From Clostridia bacterium (GTDB lineage: Bacteria; Bacillota; Clostridia; Oscillospirales; Acutalibacteraceae): 38,845 nucleotides of DNA. The position numbers and the translations under genes were made by a program. Where the stretch lies: contig JAFSYP010000118.1 of NCBI GenBank assembly GCA_017449935.1, forward strand, positions 1 to 38,845, given 5' to 3'. This document shows, one piece after another, positions 8,681 to 17,016 of the stretch (the stretch's first letter is position 1; each line of letters begins with the position of its first letter). Below the pieces are notes generated by a model. That model was not told where the DNA came from, ran no database searches, and saw only the letters and a list, made by a program, of their open reading frames with translations.

Positions 8681-8722
8681 AAAAAGAAGACGGCTGCATT
8701 CGGATCAGCCGTCTTCTTCTTT
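8681..8722. terminator. Bidirectional terminator between convergent genes
   Basis: A perfect 13-bp inverted repeat pairs 8684-8696 with 8706-8718 around a 9-base loop. The A-rich left side gives a T-run (CTTTTTC) on the minus strand, and the right side is T-rich on the plus strand. It overlaps the stop codon of the EamA gene and sits about 110 bases past the RsmH-like gene, so it can end both transcripts. The 8573-8680 stretch holds no other gene. Confidence 0.85.
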
Positions 8723-9601
8723 ATTTGCTTTTTGCTTGTCCGGCAGGTTCAAAAGCAGTATCGCTGCGAGAATCAGAACGATCCCGACCAGCTTGACCGC
8801 GCTGCGGCTCTCCCGAAAGACCGTCATTCCGACGACCGCGCCGACCAGCGGCTCCACGGCGACAAGGATCGCCGCCTTGCCGGACTCCATATGTTCCAGT
8901 CCCCACGTATAGAGAAAGTACGGCAGCACCGTGCTGCACAGGCCGATCCCCAGGCTCAGCAGCGCAAGACGCGCGTCCGTGCAGACCGTCCGCACGAGCG
9001 ATACGGGGCGGCAGAACGGCAGCGTGCCGACAAGCCCCAGCACGAACGTATACGCCGTCACGGTCAGGGGATCGTACTTTTGCAGCGCACAGCGGCCGAA
9101 GATCGTGTACAGCCCGTAGAACAGGCCGGAGCCGAGTCCCGTCAGCAGCACGGGGGCGGTCAGTCGCACGCCGCCCGTCAGTCCCGCGACGCACACGCAC
9201 CCCGCAAAGGTCAGCACGAGCGACGCGACCTTAACGCGCGTGATCCGCTCACGGAACAGCAGCGCCGACAGCAGCAGTATAAACACCGGCGACGTGTACA
9301 GAAGCACGACCGCGACCGACGCTTCGCTGTGGATAATGGTATAAAAATAGCAGAAATTAAAAACCGCCGTGGAAACGACGCCTGTCCCGACAAACATCCA
9401 CAGATCGCGCAGCCGGATGCGCAGCTTGTCGCGGCGGCGCGCCGCCGTAAAGACAACGAGAACGACGGAGCCGACGATCATGCGCACGGCGGTGATCCGG
9501 ACGGAGGTCAGTCCCGCATCGGACAGCGGCCGGATGAACAGACTGATGATCCCCCAGAGAACGCCGGCGCCGACGACAGATAAAACAGACTTTTTCTGCA
9601 T
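8705..9601 (-). CDS. EamA/DMT-family membrane transporter
   Basis: About 298 residues with ten hydrophobic segments in two repeated halves, the hallmark of EamA (drug/metabolite transporter) permeases. Typical patches are GVLWGIISLFIRPLSDAG at the N-terminus, the loop LLYTSPVFILLLSALLFRERIT closing the first half, and the matching VAVEPLVGAVVGMTVFRE in the second. These proteins export or import small metabolites across the cytoplasmic membrane; the substrate cannot be predicted. ATG 9601 follows GGAAGAGGAA. It starts only 26 bases beyond the ftsZ terminator and I see no convincing promoter. It is either expressed by read-through from ftsZ or from a promoter hidden in the terminator region. 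Confidence 0.92.
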   Translation of the reverse strand: MQKKSVLSVVGAGVLWGIISLFIRPLSDAGLTSVRITAVRMIVGSVVLVVFTAARRRDKLRIRLRDLWMFVGTGVVSTAVFNFCYFYTIIHSEASVAVVLLYTSPVFILLLSALLFRERITRVKVASLVLTFAGCVCVAGLTGGVRLTAPVLLTGLGSGLFYGLYTIFGRCALQKYDPLTVTAYTFVLGLVGTLPFCRPVSLVRTVCTDARLALLSLGIGLCSTVLPYFLYTWGLEHMESGKAAILVAVEPLVGAVVGMTVFRESRSAVKLVGIVLILAAILLLNLPDKQKANKEEDG

Positions 9602-9620
9602 ATGTGTTCCTCTTCCTAAT

Positions 9621-9650
9621 ACAAAACCCCCTATGGCGATCCATAGGGGG
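9621..9650 (-). terminator. Intrinsic terminator of ftsZ
   Basis: A perfect 10-bp stem CCCCCTATGG/CCATAGGGGG (9627-9636 with 9641-9650) with a 4-base loop is followed on the minus strand by TTTTGT. It lies 16 bases after the ftsZ stop and marks the end of the dcw transcript. The short U-run may let some read-through into the EamA gene. Confidence 0.88.
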
Positions 9651-9666
9651 CGATGTTATCTTTCAA

Positions 9667-10956
9667 TCAGGAATTATTCTTATTCTTGATGATGTCCTTG
9701 AGGTAGACGTAGAAATCATCATCGTCGATATCGCCGCTCTGCGGAACGCTCGCCGGCGCCGCAGGCTTCTTCGGCGCGGGAGAGGAGATCACGGGCGGTT
9801 CGACCGGCTCTTCCTTCTTGCGCACGGGCGGATTTACCTCATACACGCTCGAGGAAAAGATCGATTCGGAAACGGGTGCGGCAGGCTTTGCCGCAGAGGC
9901 AGGCGCCGCAGGAACGACGGGCGCGGCAGGCGCGGTCTCCTTGGAGGCCTGCTGGATCTGGTTCATGAAGCTCTCGACCGCTGCGGACGCGCCGGCTCTG
10001 TCGGAAGCGAAACCGGTCGCCACAACCGTAATGACCATCTGATCGTCGAGGTTCGGATCGAACGCGACGCCCCAAATGATGTTGGCGTCCGGATGCGCCT
10101 GCGCGGTGATCGTGCTGGCGGCGTCCTCCACGTCCTCGAGGTCGATATCCTCGGACGAGGTGATGGAAATGATGACGCCCTTTGCGCCGGCAATGGAGGT
10201 CTCCAGCAGCGGGCTGGACGCCGCGGCGATGGCCGCCTGCTCCGCCTTGTCCTTGCCGGAAGCGCTGCCCACGCCCATGTGCGCGAAGCCGGCGTCCTTC
10301 ATGACGCTCGTCACGTCGGCAAAGTCGAGGTTGATAAAGCCCGGAACCTTGATTAGCTCGGAGATGCTCTTGACGCCGTGCAGCAGCACTTCGTCCGCCA
10401 TGGCGAACGCCTGCGCCAGGCTCATGCGCTGCTCGGTGATATAGCGAAGGCGATCGTTCGGGATCACGATCAGGCTGTCCACATGCTCGGCCAGCTTCGT
10501 GATGCCCGCCTGCGCCTGGTTCATGCGCATTTTTCCTTCAAACTTGAAGGGTTTGGTGACCACACCAATGGTCAGGATGCCCATTTCCTTTGCGGTCTGG
10601 GCGATGATCGGCGCAGCGCCCGTGCCTGTACCGCCGCCCATGCCGGCGGTGATGAACACCATGTCGGTGCCCTTGAGCACGTCGGCGATCAGCTCTTTGC
10701 TCTCCTCGGCCGCCTTAGCGCCCACCTCGGGTTTGCCGCCGGCGCCCTGGCCGCGCGTCGCCTTTTCGCCGATCTGGATCTTATGCGTGGCGCGCGAATG
10801 CGTCAGGATCTGCTTGTCCGTATTGATCGCGATGAACTCCGCACCCATAACACCGGAATCCACCATGCGGTTGACTGCATTTCCGCCGCCGCCGCCGACG
10901 CCGATCACTTTTATCTGAACTGCGCTCTCGAATTCATTTTCCATCTCGAATGCCAT
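9667..10956 (-). CDS. ftsZ: Cell division protein FtsZ
   Basis: Tubulin-like GTPase that polymerises into the Z ring at midcell. The sequence shows [15 protein letters not shown] at the nucleotide site, the tubulin signature GGGTGTG at 107-113, and NDRLRYI and NLDFADV, all canonical. About 429 residues: a conserved body to about 320, then a Pro/Ala-rich linker. The extreme C-terminus, [18 protein letters not shown], is less like the common D-IP-FLR peptide that binds FtsA, and ftsA is not in this cluster. ATG 10956 has GGGAGG upstream. It is last in the dcw cluster, 127 bases after ftsQ, with its own putative promoters in that gap and a strong terminator downstream. Confidence 0.98.
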   Translation of the reverse strand: MAFEMENEFESAVQIKVIGVGGGGGNAVNRMVDSGVMGAEFIAINTDKQILTHSRATHKIQIGEKATRGQGAGGKPEVGAKAAEESKELIADVLKGTDMVFITAGMGGGTGTGAAPIIAQTAKEMGILTIGVVTKPFKFEGKMRMNQAQAGITKLAEHVDSLIVIPNDRLRYITEQRMSLAQAFAMADEVLLHGVKSISELIKVPGFINLDFADVTSVMKDAGFAHMGVGSASGKDKAEQAAIAAASSPLLETSIAGAKGVIISITSSEDIDLEDVEDAASTITAQAHPDANIIWGVAFDPNLDDQMVITVVATGFASDRAGASAAVESFMNQIQQASKETAPAAPVVPAAPASAAKPAAPVSESIFSSSVYEVNPPVRKKEEPVEPPVISSPAPKKPAAPASVPQSGDIDDDDFYVYLKDIIKNKNNS

Positions 10957-10972
10957 GTCATATCCTCCCTAA

Positions 10973-11043
10973 ATTATAGTGTGCACACCATATCCTTTAT
11001 ATAAACACAATAAAAGCATAACACACTTTTCTATAAATTACAA
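10973..11043 (-). promoter_or_regulatory. ftsZ promoter region with palindrome
   Basis: Two candidates on the minus strand. P1: TTGTAA (11038-11043), 17-base spacer, TATGCT (11015-11020). P2: TATAAA (10996-11001), 17-base spacer, perfect TATAAT (10973-10978). A 10-base palindrome, GTGTGCACAC (10979-10988), sits in the P2 spacer and could be an operator. The 127-base gap holds nothing else. Confidence 0.65.
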
Positions 11044-11083
11044 GAGATATTTTTTGAAATTTTTGTAACAGATCGGGAACAGG

Positions 11084-12214
11084 TCAGGATTCTTCTTCCG
11101 TCGTGCTCTCTGGTTCGGAAACGCCGGTCACGGTCTCTCCGTCTTCACGCGTATAGGTGTCGTGCGAATAGATCCACGGTATGGTCGTCAGGTCGATCGC
11201 GCCGGTACGCGCCTTGGACGCGTCGCTTTCCACGGCGATCGTCTTGGCCGCGGACTTGAGCTTCTGCTCGAGCTTCTCTTCATCGCCCAAATGCAGCGTC
11301 AGACGGTTCTGATACATCAGCGTGATGGCGCGCACATCGCGGATGTCGATGAACGTGATGTCGTCGATCTGCGCCTCCTCCAGCGCCGCGTAGATCTTTT
11401 TGTACAGCTCGATCATCGACGCGGCTGCCTTCATTTTTTCGTCGGCTTTTTTGCCGCTTGCCGGCACGCCGATATACTGGCCGAGCGTGGGCTCGAACTC
11501 TGTTTTACACCGCAGCACCGGAACGGAATCCGGCGCGGTGCTCGTATTTTCAAGCATTTTGCCGTCGGCGTCAATAAGCAGATAGCTTGTCCCGAGCGCA
11601 ATGGCGGCGGAAGCCTTCGTCGGCGTGACCGTCACCCGAAGCGTTTTCGGGAAGTCCCGCTGGACCTGCGCCTTGCCGATATACGGCAGATACTGCTCGA
11701 TATTCTTCGCCGTTTTCTTCAGGTCGCAGGTGAACAGATTCTGCGCGCCGAACGTCACGCCGCTGGCTGTGACGATCTGATCCTTCGTATAATTGGCGTC
11801 TGCGGGGTTGGTCACCTCGATGTCCCGGATCTTAAACAGGACGGTGCGGGACAGGATCAGAAAGACGAACAGGGACAGGATAACGGCGGCGGCGATACGG
11901 ATCGCCTGCCTGCGGCGGCGGACACGGCGCACCTGCTGGGCGCGGCGGCGTCTCTGCTCCGGCGTCAACGGCGCGCGGCGGCTGCCGCCCGTCTGCGGCG
12001 CGTTCTGCGGACGCGTCTGCGGCCTTTGCTGCGGCGCGCGCTGCTGCGTTCTGCCGGTCGGCGCCGGCCGGCGTCCGGACTGCGGCTGCGTTTTCGGCTG
12101 CGCCTTCTGCCGCTTGCTGTTTTCGCGTTCCTCGACCGTCTGTACGATCGCGATCGCGATACGCTGTTTAAGCGGGATCTTCCGCTTTTGCGGCGCTCGT
12201 CTTTGCTCTTTCAT
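11084..12214 (-). CDS. ftsQ: Cell division protein FtsQ/DivIB
   Basis: Single-pass membrane protein of the divisome that recruits or regulates the FtsL/FtsW/PBP septal synthase. About 376 residues. Residues 1-105 are an unusually long, very basic, Gln/Pro/Arg-rich cytoplasmic region. A transmembrane helix follows at about 106-124, then a POTRA domain starting at FKIRDIEVTN, then the FtsQ/DivIB core, then an acidic tail. ATG 12214 follows AGGGGA. It starts 11 bases after murA. The call is supported by architecture and by position just before ftsZ; sequence conservation in this family is naturally low. Confidence 0.93.
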   Translation of the reverse strand: MKEQRRAPQKRKIPLKQRIAIAIVQTVEERENSKRQKAQPKTQPQSGRRPAPTGRTQQRAPQQRPQTRPQNAPQTGGSRRAPLTPEQRRRRAQQVRRVRRRRQAIRIAAAVILSLFVFLILSRTVLFKIRDIEVTNPADANYTKDQIVTASGVTFGAQNLFTCDLKKTAKNIEQYLPYIGKAQVQRDFPKTLRVTVTPTKASAAIALGTSYLLIDADGKMLENTSTAPDSVPVLRCKTEFEPTLGQYIGVPASGKKADEKMKAAASMIELYKKIYAALEEAQIDDITFIDIRDVRAITLMYQNRLTLHLGDEEKLEQKLKSAAKTIAVESDASKARTGAIDLTTIPWIYSHDTYTREDGETVTGVSEPESTTEEES

Positions 12215-12225
12215 GTTCCGTTCCC

Positions 12226-13494
12226 CTATTCTGCATCCGTATCTATTCTCTTGATCCTTGCACCGAGTTTTGCAAGGTTATGTTCAAACTGTTCCATACC
12301 GCGGTCGATGTGTCCGATGCAGCAAACGCTCGTCTCGCCCTGCGCCGCAAGCGCCGCCGTGACCAGCGCCGAACCGCCGCGCAGGTCTGTCGCCTGCACC
12401 GACGCGCCGCACAGCCGCGGCACGCCCTCGACCACCGCCACATTGTTCTGCACCGTGATCTTCGCGCCCATGCGACGAAGCTCCGGCACGTGCTTGAAAC
12501 GGTTTTCAAAAATCGTTTCGACGAAAATACTCGTTCCCTGCGCCGCGGCGGCCATCGCCATGGCGGACGCCTGGAAATCGGTCGGAAATCCCGGATACGG
12601 CATTGTGCGCACCGTCCGCGCGCTTTGCAGGCGCTGCGGCGCGCGCAGCAGGACGTCTGCGCCGCTGATCTGCACCGCGCAGCCTGTCTGCTCGAAAAAC
12701 GGCAGCACGGGCGTCAGGTATTCCGGCGCCGTGTCCAGAAGCCGCACGCTGCCGCCGGTGACCGCCGCAGCCGCCATAAACGTCGCCGCCGCGATGCGGT
12801 CGGGCATGACCGCGTGCTCGTACGAACGAAAGCCGTCCGTCGGCGTGACCGTGATCGTATCGCTGCCCGCGCCCTCGATCGCGGCGCCGCAGCCGTTCAG
12901 AAACGCGGCCAGATCCAGTATCTCCGGCTCCCGTGCGGCGTTGCGGATCACCGTTTTTCCGTCCGCGCCGACCGCGCAAAGCAGGATGTTCTCCGTCGCG
13001 CCGACCGAAGGAAACGACAGGGTGATCGACGCGCCGTGCAAACCGTTCGGCGCACGGCAGATCAGTTTTCCGCAGTCCGTCTCGATTTGCACGCCCAGCG
13101 CCGACAGCGCCGACAGATGCAAATCGATCGGCCGCAGACCGATCTCGCAACCGCCGGGCGCGGAAAGCTCCGCGCGGCCGAACCGGGAAAGCAGCGCGCC
13201 GAGAAAGATGATCGACGACCGCATACGCCGCATCAAAGACTGCGGCACGTCCCAGCGCGTCGGCGACGCGGAACGCACGATCACACGTTCGCCCGCGCGC
13301 ACGGTCTCACAGCCGATATGCCGCAGGATCTGCATCGCGGCTTCCGTATCCCGAAGACAGGGGCAGCGCGTCAGCACGGACGTCTGCCCGGTCACCACAG
13401 CAGCCGCAAGACAGGGCAGCGCGCTGTTTTTGGCGCCTTGGACACGGATCTCCCCTTCCAGCCGTCTGCCGCCTTCGATCAATAATCTCTCCAC
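12226..13494 (-). CDS. murA: UDP-N-acetylglucosamine 1-carboxyvinyltransferase MurA
   Basis: Catalyses the first committed step of peptidoglycan synthesis, adding enolpyruvate from PEP to UDP-GlcNAc in the cytosol. Diagnostic stretches are RLEGEIRVQGAKNSALP at the N-terminus and the catalytic loop APGGCEIGLRPIDLH. That loop has the active-site Cys (C116), the residue targeted by fosfomycin, so the enzyme should be of the sensitive type. Start GTG 13494 is chosen because MurA proteins open with a (V/E)RLLIEGG-like strand and AAAGGGTG lies upstream; a TTG at 13521 would add nine untypical residues. About 422 residues, normal length. It lies 115 bases after murG and 11 before ftsQ. Confidence 0.96.
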   Translation of the reverse strand: MERLLIEGGRRLEGEIRVQGAKNSALPCLAAAVVTGQTSVLTRCPCLRDTEAAMQILRHIGCETVRAGERVIVRSASPTRWDVPQSLMRRMRSSIIFLGALLSRFGRAELSAPGGCEIGLRPIDLHLSALSALGVQIETDCGKLICRAPNGLHGASITLSFPSVGATENILLCAVGADGKTVIRNAAREPEILDLAAFLNGCGAAIEGAGSDTITVTPTDGFRSYEHAVMPDRIAAATFMAAAAVTGGSVRLLDTAPEYLTPVLPFFEQTGCAVQISGADVLLRAPQRLQSARTVRTMPYPGFPTDFQASAMAMAAAAQGTSIFVETIFENRFKHVPELRRMGAKITVQNNVAVVEGVPRLCGASVQATDLRGGSALVTAALAAQGETSVCCIGHIDRGMEQFEHNLAKLGARIKRIDTDAE

Positions 13495-13609
13495 CGCGTC
13501 AACACCCTTTCGCACCGGCAAGCCGAATAGTCCTTCGGTCTTATCCTATGCATCCGGGTGCGGACAGGTGCGGTCCGGATCGCAGACGGCAGGCAGCTGC
13601 GCCGGCATC

Positions 13610-14740
13610 TTACGCGCCGGCCAACTCCGAGATGATGTCCGCGATACGCTCCACGGTGTCCGGGATCGCCATTTTCTTTGCGTTCTCGCCGAGCGTGCGC
13701 AGACGTTCGGGATCGCGCAGCAGCGCGTTCACTTCTTCCGTCAGCCGCTCGCCAGTCAGGTCTTTTTCTTCGATGATCACAGCCGCGTCGTTGCGCACCA
13801 GCGCCATCGCGTTGTGGAATTGATGGTTCTCCGCGACGTTCGGCGACGGGATCAAAATCGACGCCCTGCCGACCGCTTCAAATTCGGACAGGCTCGACGC
13901 GCCCGCCCGACAGATCACCAGGTCCGCCGCCGCAAGGCAGCGGTCCATGTCGGTGATATACTCGCGTACCGTCACGTTTTCCAGCGCGTCCGGGTCCACG
14001 CCCTTCTCGCGCAGCTTGTCCGGGACCCATTTGCCGTACTGTCCGTAGGCATGATTGAAGTAGCAGTCCGCGTCCGCGGCCTTGGCGGCAATCAGCTCGA
14101 CCACCGCTTCGTTGACGGCGCGCGCACCGAGACTGCCGCCCATCGACAGCACCATCGGACGCGCATCCAGCCCCAGTTCGGCGCGGGCAAAGTCGCGGTC
14201 TGCCTCCACGATCTCCCCGCGCACGGGAAGCCCCGTGAGCACGCAGGGATGCTTCGGCTTGAGATATTTTTCCGCCGCCTGCACGGTCAGCATCACGCGG
14301 TCGACGCGCTTGGCGAGCGCCTTGTTCGTCACGCCGGGATAGGCGTTCTGCTCATGGATCGCCGTGGGGATGCCGAGCTTTGCCGCCATGCGCAGCACCG
14401 GACCGCTGACGTAACCGCCGAAGCCGACGACGACGTCGGGCCGGAATTCGCGCAGGATCTTCTTCGCCTGCGACGAAGCACGCAGGAGCTTGGACAGCGT
14501 GCCGAGATTGTGCTTGACGTTGTTCCAGCTCAGGCTCCGCTGAAAGCCGCTGATGTCGATGGTCTTGAAATCGAATCCGGCGGCAGGCACGAGCTTTGAC
14601 TCCATTTTTTCCGCCGTGCCGACGAACAGGATCTGCACGTCCGGCTGCTGTTTGCGGATATAGCCCGCCACGGCAAGCGCAGGGTTGATATGCCCGCCGG
14701 TCCCTCCGGCCGCAAACAGGATGCGTTTTCCACGAAGCAT
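13610..14740 (-). CDS. murG: Undecaprenyl-PP-MurNAc-pentapeptide GlcNAc transferase MurG
   Basis: Membrane-associated GT-B glycosyltransferase that adds GlcNAc to lipid I to give lipid II. Recognisable are the N-terminal Gly loop FAAGGTGGHINPALAVA, DVVVGFGGYVSGP, HEQNAYPGVTNK, the third Gly loop SMGGSLGARAVNE, and the UDP-binding RAGASSLSE region. About 376 residues. ATG 14740 is preceded by AGAGGGAA. It lies between ftsW and murA. All motifs intact; function secure. Confidence 0.98.
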   Translation of the reverse strand: MLRGKRILFAAGGTGGHINPALAVAGYIRKQQPDVQILFVGTAEKMESKLVPAAGFDFKTIDISGFQRSLSWNNVKHNLGTLSKLLRASSQAKKILREFRPDVVVGFGGYVSGPVLRMAAKLGIPTAIHEQNAYPGVTNKALAKRVDRVMLTVQAAEKYLKPKHPCVLTGLPVRGEIVEADRDFARAELGLDARPMVLSMGGSLGARAVNEAVVELIAAKAADADCYFNHAYGQYGKWVPDKLREKGVDPDALENVTVREYITDMDRCLAAADLVICRAGASSLSEFEAVGRASILIPSPNVAENHQFHNAMALVRNDAAVIIEEKDLTGERLTEEVNALLRDPERLRTLGENAKKMAIPDTVERIADIISELAGA

Positions 14741-14762
14741 TTTCTGTTTCCCTCTTTTTTCG

Positions 14763-14798
14763 GTCGTTTTCTATTCTGTCGTTTTCTATCGTTTTCGG
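14763..14798. repeat. Short tandem repeat in the ftsW-murG gap
   Basis: GTCGTTTTCTAT occurs at 14763-14774 and 14778-14789 (period 15), with a third partial copy running into the ftsW stop region. It looks like a local tandem duplication of the 3' end of ftsW; no function is apparent. Confidence 0.6.
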
Positions 14799-15970
14799 AC
14801 CTGCGACGCGCGCGACGCCGACAGCACAATGCCGACCTCCGCCAGCAGCATGAACAGCGACGAGCCGCCGTAGCTGAAGAACGGAAGGCCGATGCCCGTG
14901 TTCGGGATCGTGTCGGTCACAACGAGAACATTCAATATCACCTGCAGACCGATATGGGACATGATGCCCATGACGGTCAGCGCGGAAAAGCGGTCCTTGC
15001 TGCGCATGGCGATGTCGAAGCCGCGCCAGATCAGGACGGCGAACAGTACAAGGATCAAGACCGCGCCCACAAAACCCAGTTCCTCGCATACGATAGCGAA
15101 GACAAAATCGTTCTGCGGCTCGGGCATATAGAGGAATTTCTGCTTGGATTTGCCCAGGCCCAGTCCGAACAATCCGCCCGAGCCGATAGCGTACAGCGAC
15201 TGATTCGTCTGCCAGCGGTCGCCCGTGGGATCGTAATCCTTATCCAGCCATGCGACGATACGCGTTTTCTGATACTCCTTGATCGGGAGTATTTCTATTA
15301 TTTTATCATGAAATGCAAGGAAAATCAAGATGCCAAACACAGCCGCGCCAATGGTCAGCGTGATCCACTTTTTCTTGACGCCGCCCAGCGCCAGCATGAC
15401 CGCGCCGATGCCGAGCATCAGGATCGTGCCGGACAAATGCCGTTCGAGAATGACGAGGAAACAAAAGAACAGCGTGATCAACAGGCAAGTGCGGATGGCG
15501 GGATCGCCGTTCTGCCCGAGGGCGTTCTGCTGCCTCGCCTTCATGCTGAGCGTGCGCGCGCAGAAAATGATCAGGCCCAGCTTCGCCACCTCCGACGGCT
15601 GGAACTGAAATACGCCCGGGATCCCCAGCCAGCGCCGGAAATCCTCCTTGTCGCTGATCTTCAGCGGGGCGATCAGCACGAGCACCAGCAGCGCTACACA
15701 GCCGATCAGGATCAGCGGCGCCCATTTCTTCAGCAGCGCAAGGCGGATGCGCGACACGATGAACATCGCCGCGATCCCCATCGCCGCAAATGTGATCTGC
15801 CGCGTGAAGTAGTAATAGGGGTTGTATCCTGTCTTTCTGTCGTAGCTGGAAGAAACGTAGCTCGCCGAGAACATCATGACGATGCCGACCGTCAGCAAAA
15901 CGCAGACGATCAGCAAAAATACCGTGTCGAAAGAACCGGTCTGTATCCACTTTTTCAGCCTTTCGTTCAT
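14786..15970 (-). CDS. ftsW: SEDS-family peptidoglycan polymerase FtsW/SpoVE
   Basis: Multi-pass membrane glycosyltransferase that polymerises lipid II together with the class B PBP of this cluster. About 394 residues and ten membrane segments. Typical SEDS features are SASYVSSSYD after the first helix, the FRRWLGIPGVFQFQPSEVAKLG block, ERHLSGT, GDRWQTNQSLYAIGSGGLFG, and the C-terminal PNTGIGLPFFSYGGSSL. ATG 15970 has GGAGGGGG upstream; the longer reading frame overlaps mraY and is not used. FtsW and sporulation-specific SpoVE cannot be told apart here. It directly follows mraY with no murD between them. Confidence 0.96.
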   Translation of the reverse strand: MNERLKKWIQTGSFDTVFLLIVCVLLTVGIVMMFSASYVSSSYDRKTGYNPYYYFTRQITFAAMGIAAMFIVSRIRLALLKKWAPLILIGCVALLVLVLIAPLKISDKEDFRRWLGIPGVFQFQPSEVAKLGLIIFCARTLSMKARQQNALGQNGDPAIRTCLLITLFFCFLVILERHLSGTILMLGIGAVMLALGGVKKKWITLTIGAAVFGILIFLAFHDKIIEILPIKEYQKTRIVAWLDKDYDPTGDRWQTNQSLYAIGSGGLFGLGLGKSKQKFLYMPEPQNDFVFAIVCEELGFVGAVLILVLFAVLIWRGFDIAMRSKDRFSALTVMGIMSHIGLQVILNVLVVTDTIPNTGIGLPFFSYGGSSLFMLLAEVGIVLSASRASQVRKR

Positions 15971-15990
15971 AAGGCCCCCTCCATGTTCGA

Positions 15991-17016
15991 TCAGTTGAAA
16001 CGCATCAGGATCACGCCGCCGATGCAGCCGGCAAGGTTGACGGCGGTGAACACCGTCACGATCTTCTTTTCGCTCCAGCCGGACATCTCGAAATGATGGT
16101 GGATCGGCGCCATCTTGAAAATGCGCTTGCCGTGCGTGAGCTTGAAATAGCCGATCTGCAAAACGTCGGACATGCCCTCGATCACGTAGATGATGCCGAC
16201 CGGCAGAAGAATCAGCGGACAGCCCACCGCGTACGCGAGCGCGACGACCATCCCGCCCAGGAACATCGAACCGGTATCGCCCATAAACACCTTGGCTGGG
16301 TGATGGTTCCAGACAAGAAAGCCCGCACAGCCGCCCGCAAGCGCAGCCGCGACGGCGCTCACGCCGAACAGATTGCGCATCGCGGCGATCGTCAGAAACG
16401 CCGCGGCCGCCGTCAGCGTCACGCTGCCGCACAGCCCGTCAATCCCGTCGGTGAAATTGACGGCGTTGATCGCGGCATAGATCACGCAAACGCCGAATAT
16501 CCAGAAGAAAAAGCCGATCTCCACGTTGCCGACAAAGGGAATGAACATATACGGCTTGCGTCCCATGCTCATATACAGGCTGCACAGATACGCGGCCATC
16601 ACGAGAACCTGCGCCGCCGTCTTCTGCACGATCGTCAGACCGAGATTGCGCTTTTTGACGACCTTGATATAGTCGTCCGCAAAGCCGATCAGCCCGAAAC
16701 CCAGCGCCATCAGCACGCCGGCCAATATCTTCGCTTTGATCTCCAGCGGCACGAGAGAGTCGCCCGCCAGAAGATCGCCGCCGAGCAGCTTGTCTGTCAG
16801 GAACACGACGAGGATCGACGCGAGCGTGCCGGCAATAAACAGGACGCCGCCCATCGTCGGCGTGCCCTGCTTGTTTTTGTGCCATGCGGGGCCGATGTCG
16901 AGGATCGTCTGCCCGAACTTCAGCTTATGCAGCCACGGGATCACAGCAAAGCCCAAAGCCGCGGTCACGCCGAAGGAAAGCACGGCCGCCAGGATGATCG
17001 CAACGATCGTATTCAT
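15991..17016 (-). CDS. mraY: Phospho-N-acetylmuramoyl-pentapeptide transferase MraY
   Basis: Integral membrane enzyme that transfers phospho-MurNAc-pentapeptide to undecaprenyl phosphate, giving lipid I. Family motifs present: KQGTPTMGG, the FADDYIK catalytic Asp pair, NAVNFTDGIDGL, FMGDTGSMFLGG, and the HHHFE loop near the end. About 341 residues with about ten helices. ATG 17016 overlaps the murF stop by 4 bases, so translation is coupled. It is followed by ftsW after 20 bases. Confidence 0.98.
   Translation of the reverse strand: MNTIVAIILAAVLSFGVTAALGFAVIPWLHKLKFGQTILDIGPAWHKNKQGTPTMGGVLFIAGTLASILVVFLTDKLLGGDLLAGDSLVPLEIKAKILAGVLMALGFGLIGFADDYIKVVKKRNLGLTIVQKTAAQVLVMAAYLCSLYMSMGRKPYMFIPFVGNVEIGFFFWIFGVCVIYAAINAVNFTDGIDGLCGSVTLTAAAAFLTIAAMRNLFGVSAVAAALAGGCAGFLVWNHHPAKVFMGDTGSMFLGGMVVALAYAVGCPLILLPVGIIYVIEGMSDVLQIGYFKLTHGKRIFKMAPIHHHFEMSGWSEKKIVTVFTAVNLAGCIGGVILMRFN

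Noticed and set aside
13546-13608. A 20-codon minus-strand frame between murG and murA (MPAQLPAVCDPDRTCPHPDA)
   Set aside because: No ribosome binding site apart from the murG end, no known family, and the gap also has ATCCGG/CCGGAT and CCGAA/TTCGG inverted repeats that explain it as structured leader equally well.
11162-14599. A very long plus-strand open frame (over 1100 codons) across ftsQ, murA and murG
   Set aside because: It is antisense to three clearly conserved genes, has a biased Arg/His/Ala composition and no recognisable domain; such shadow frames are expected in G+C-rich DNA.
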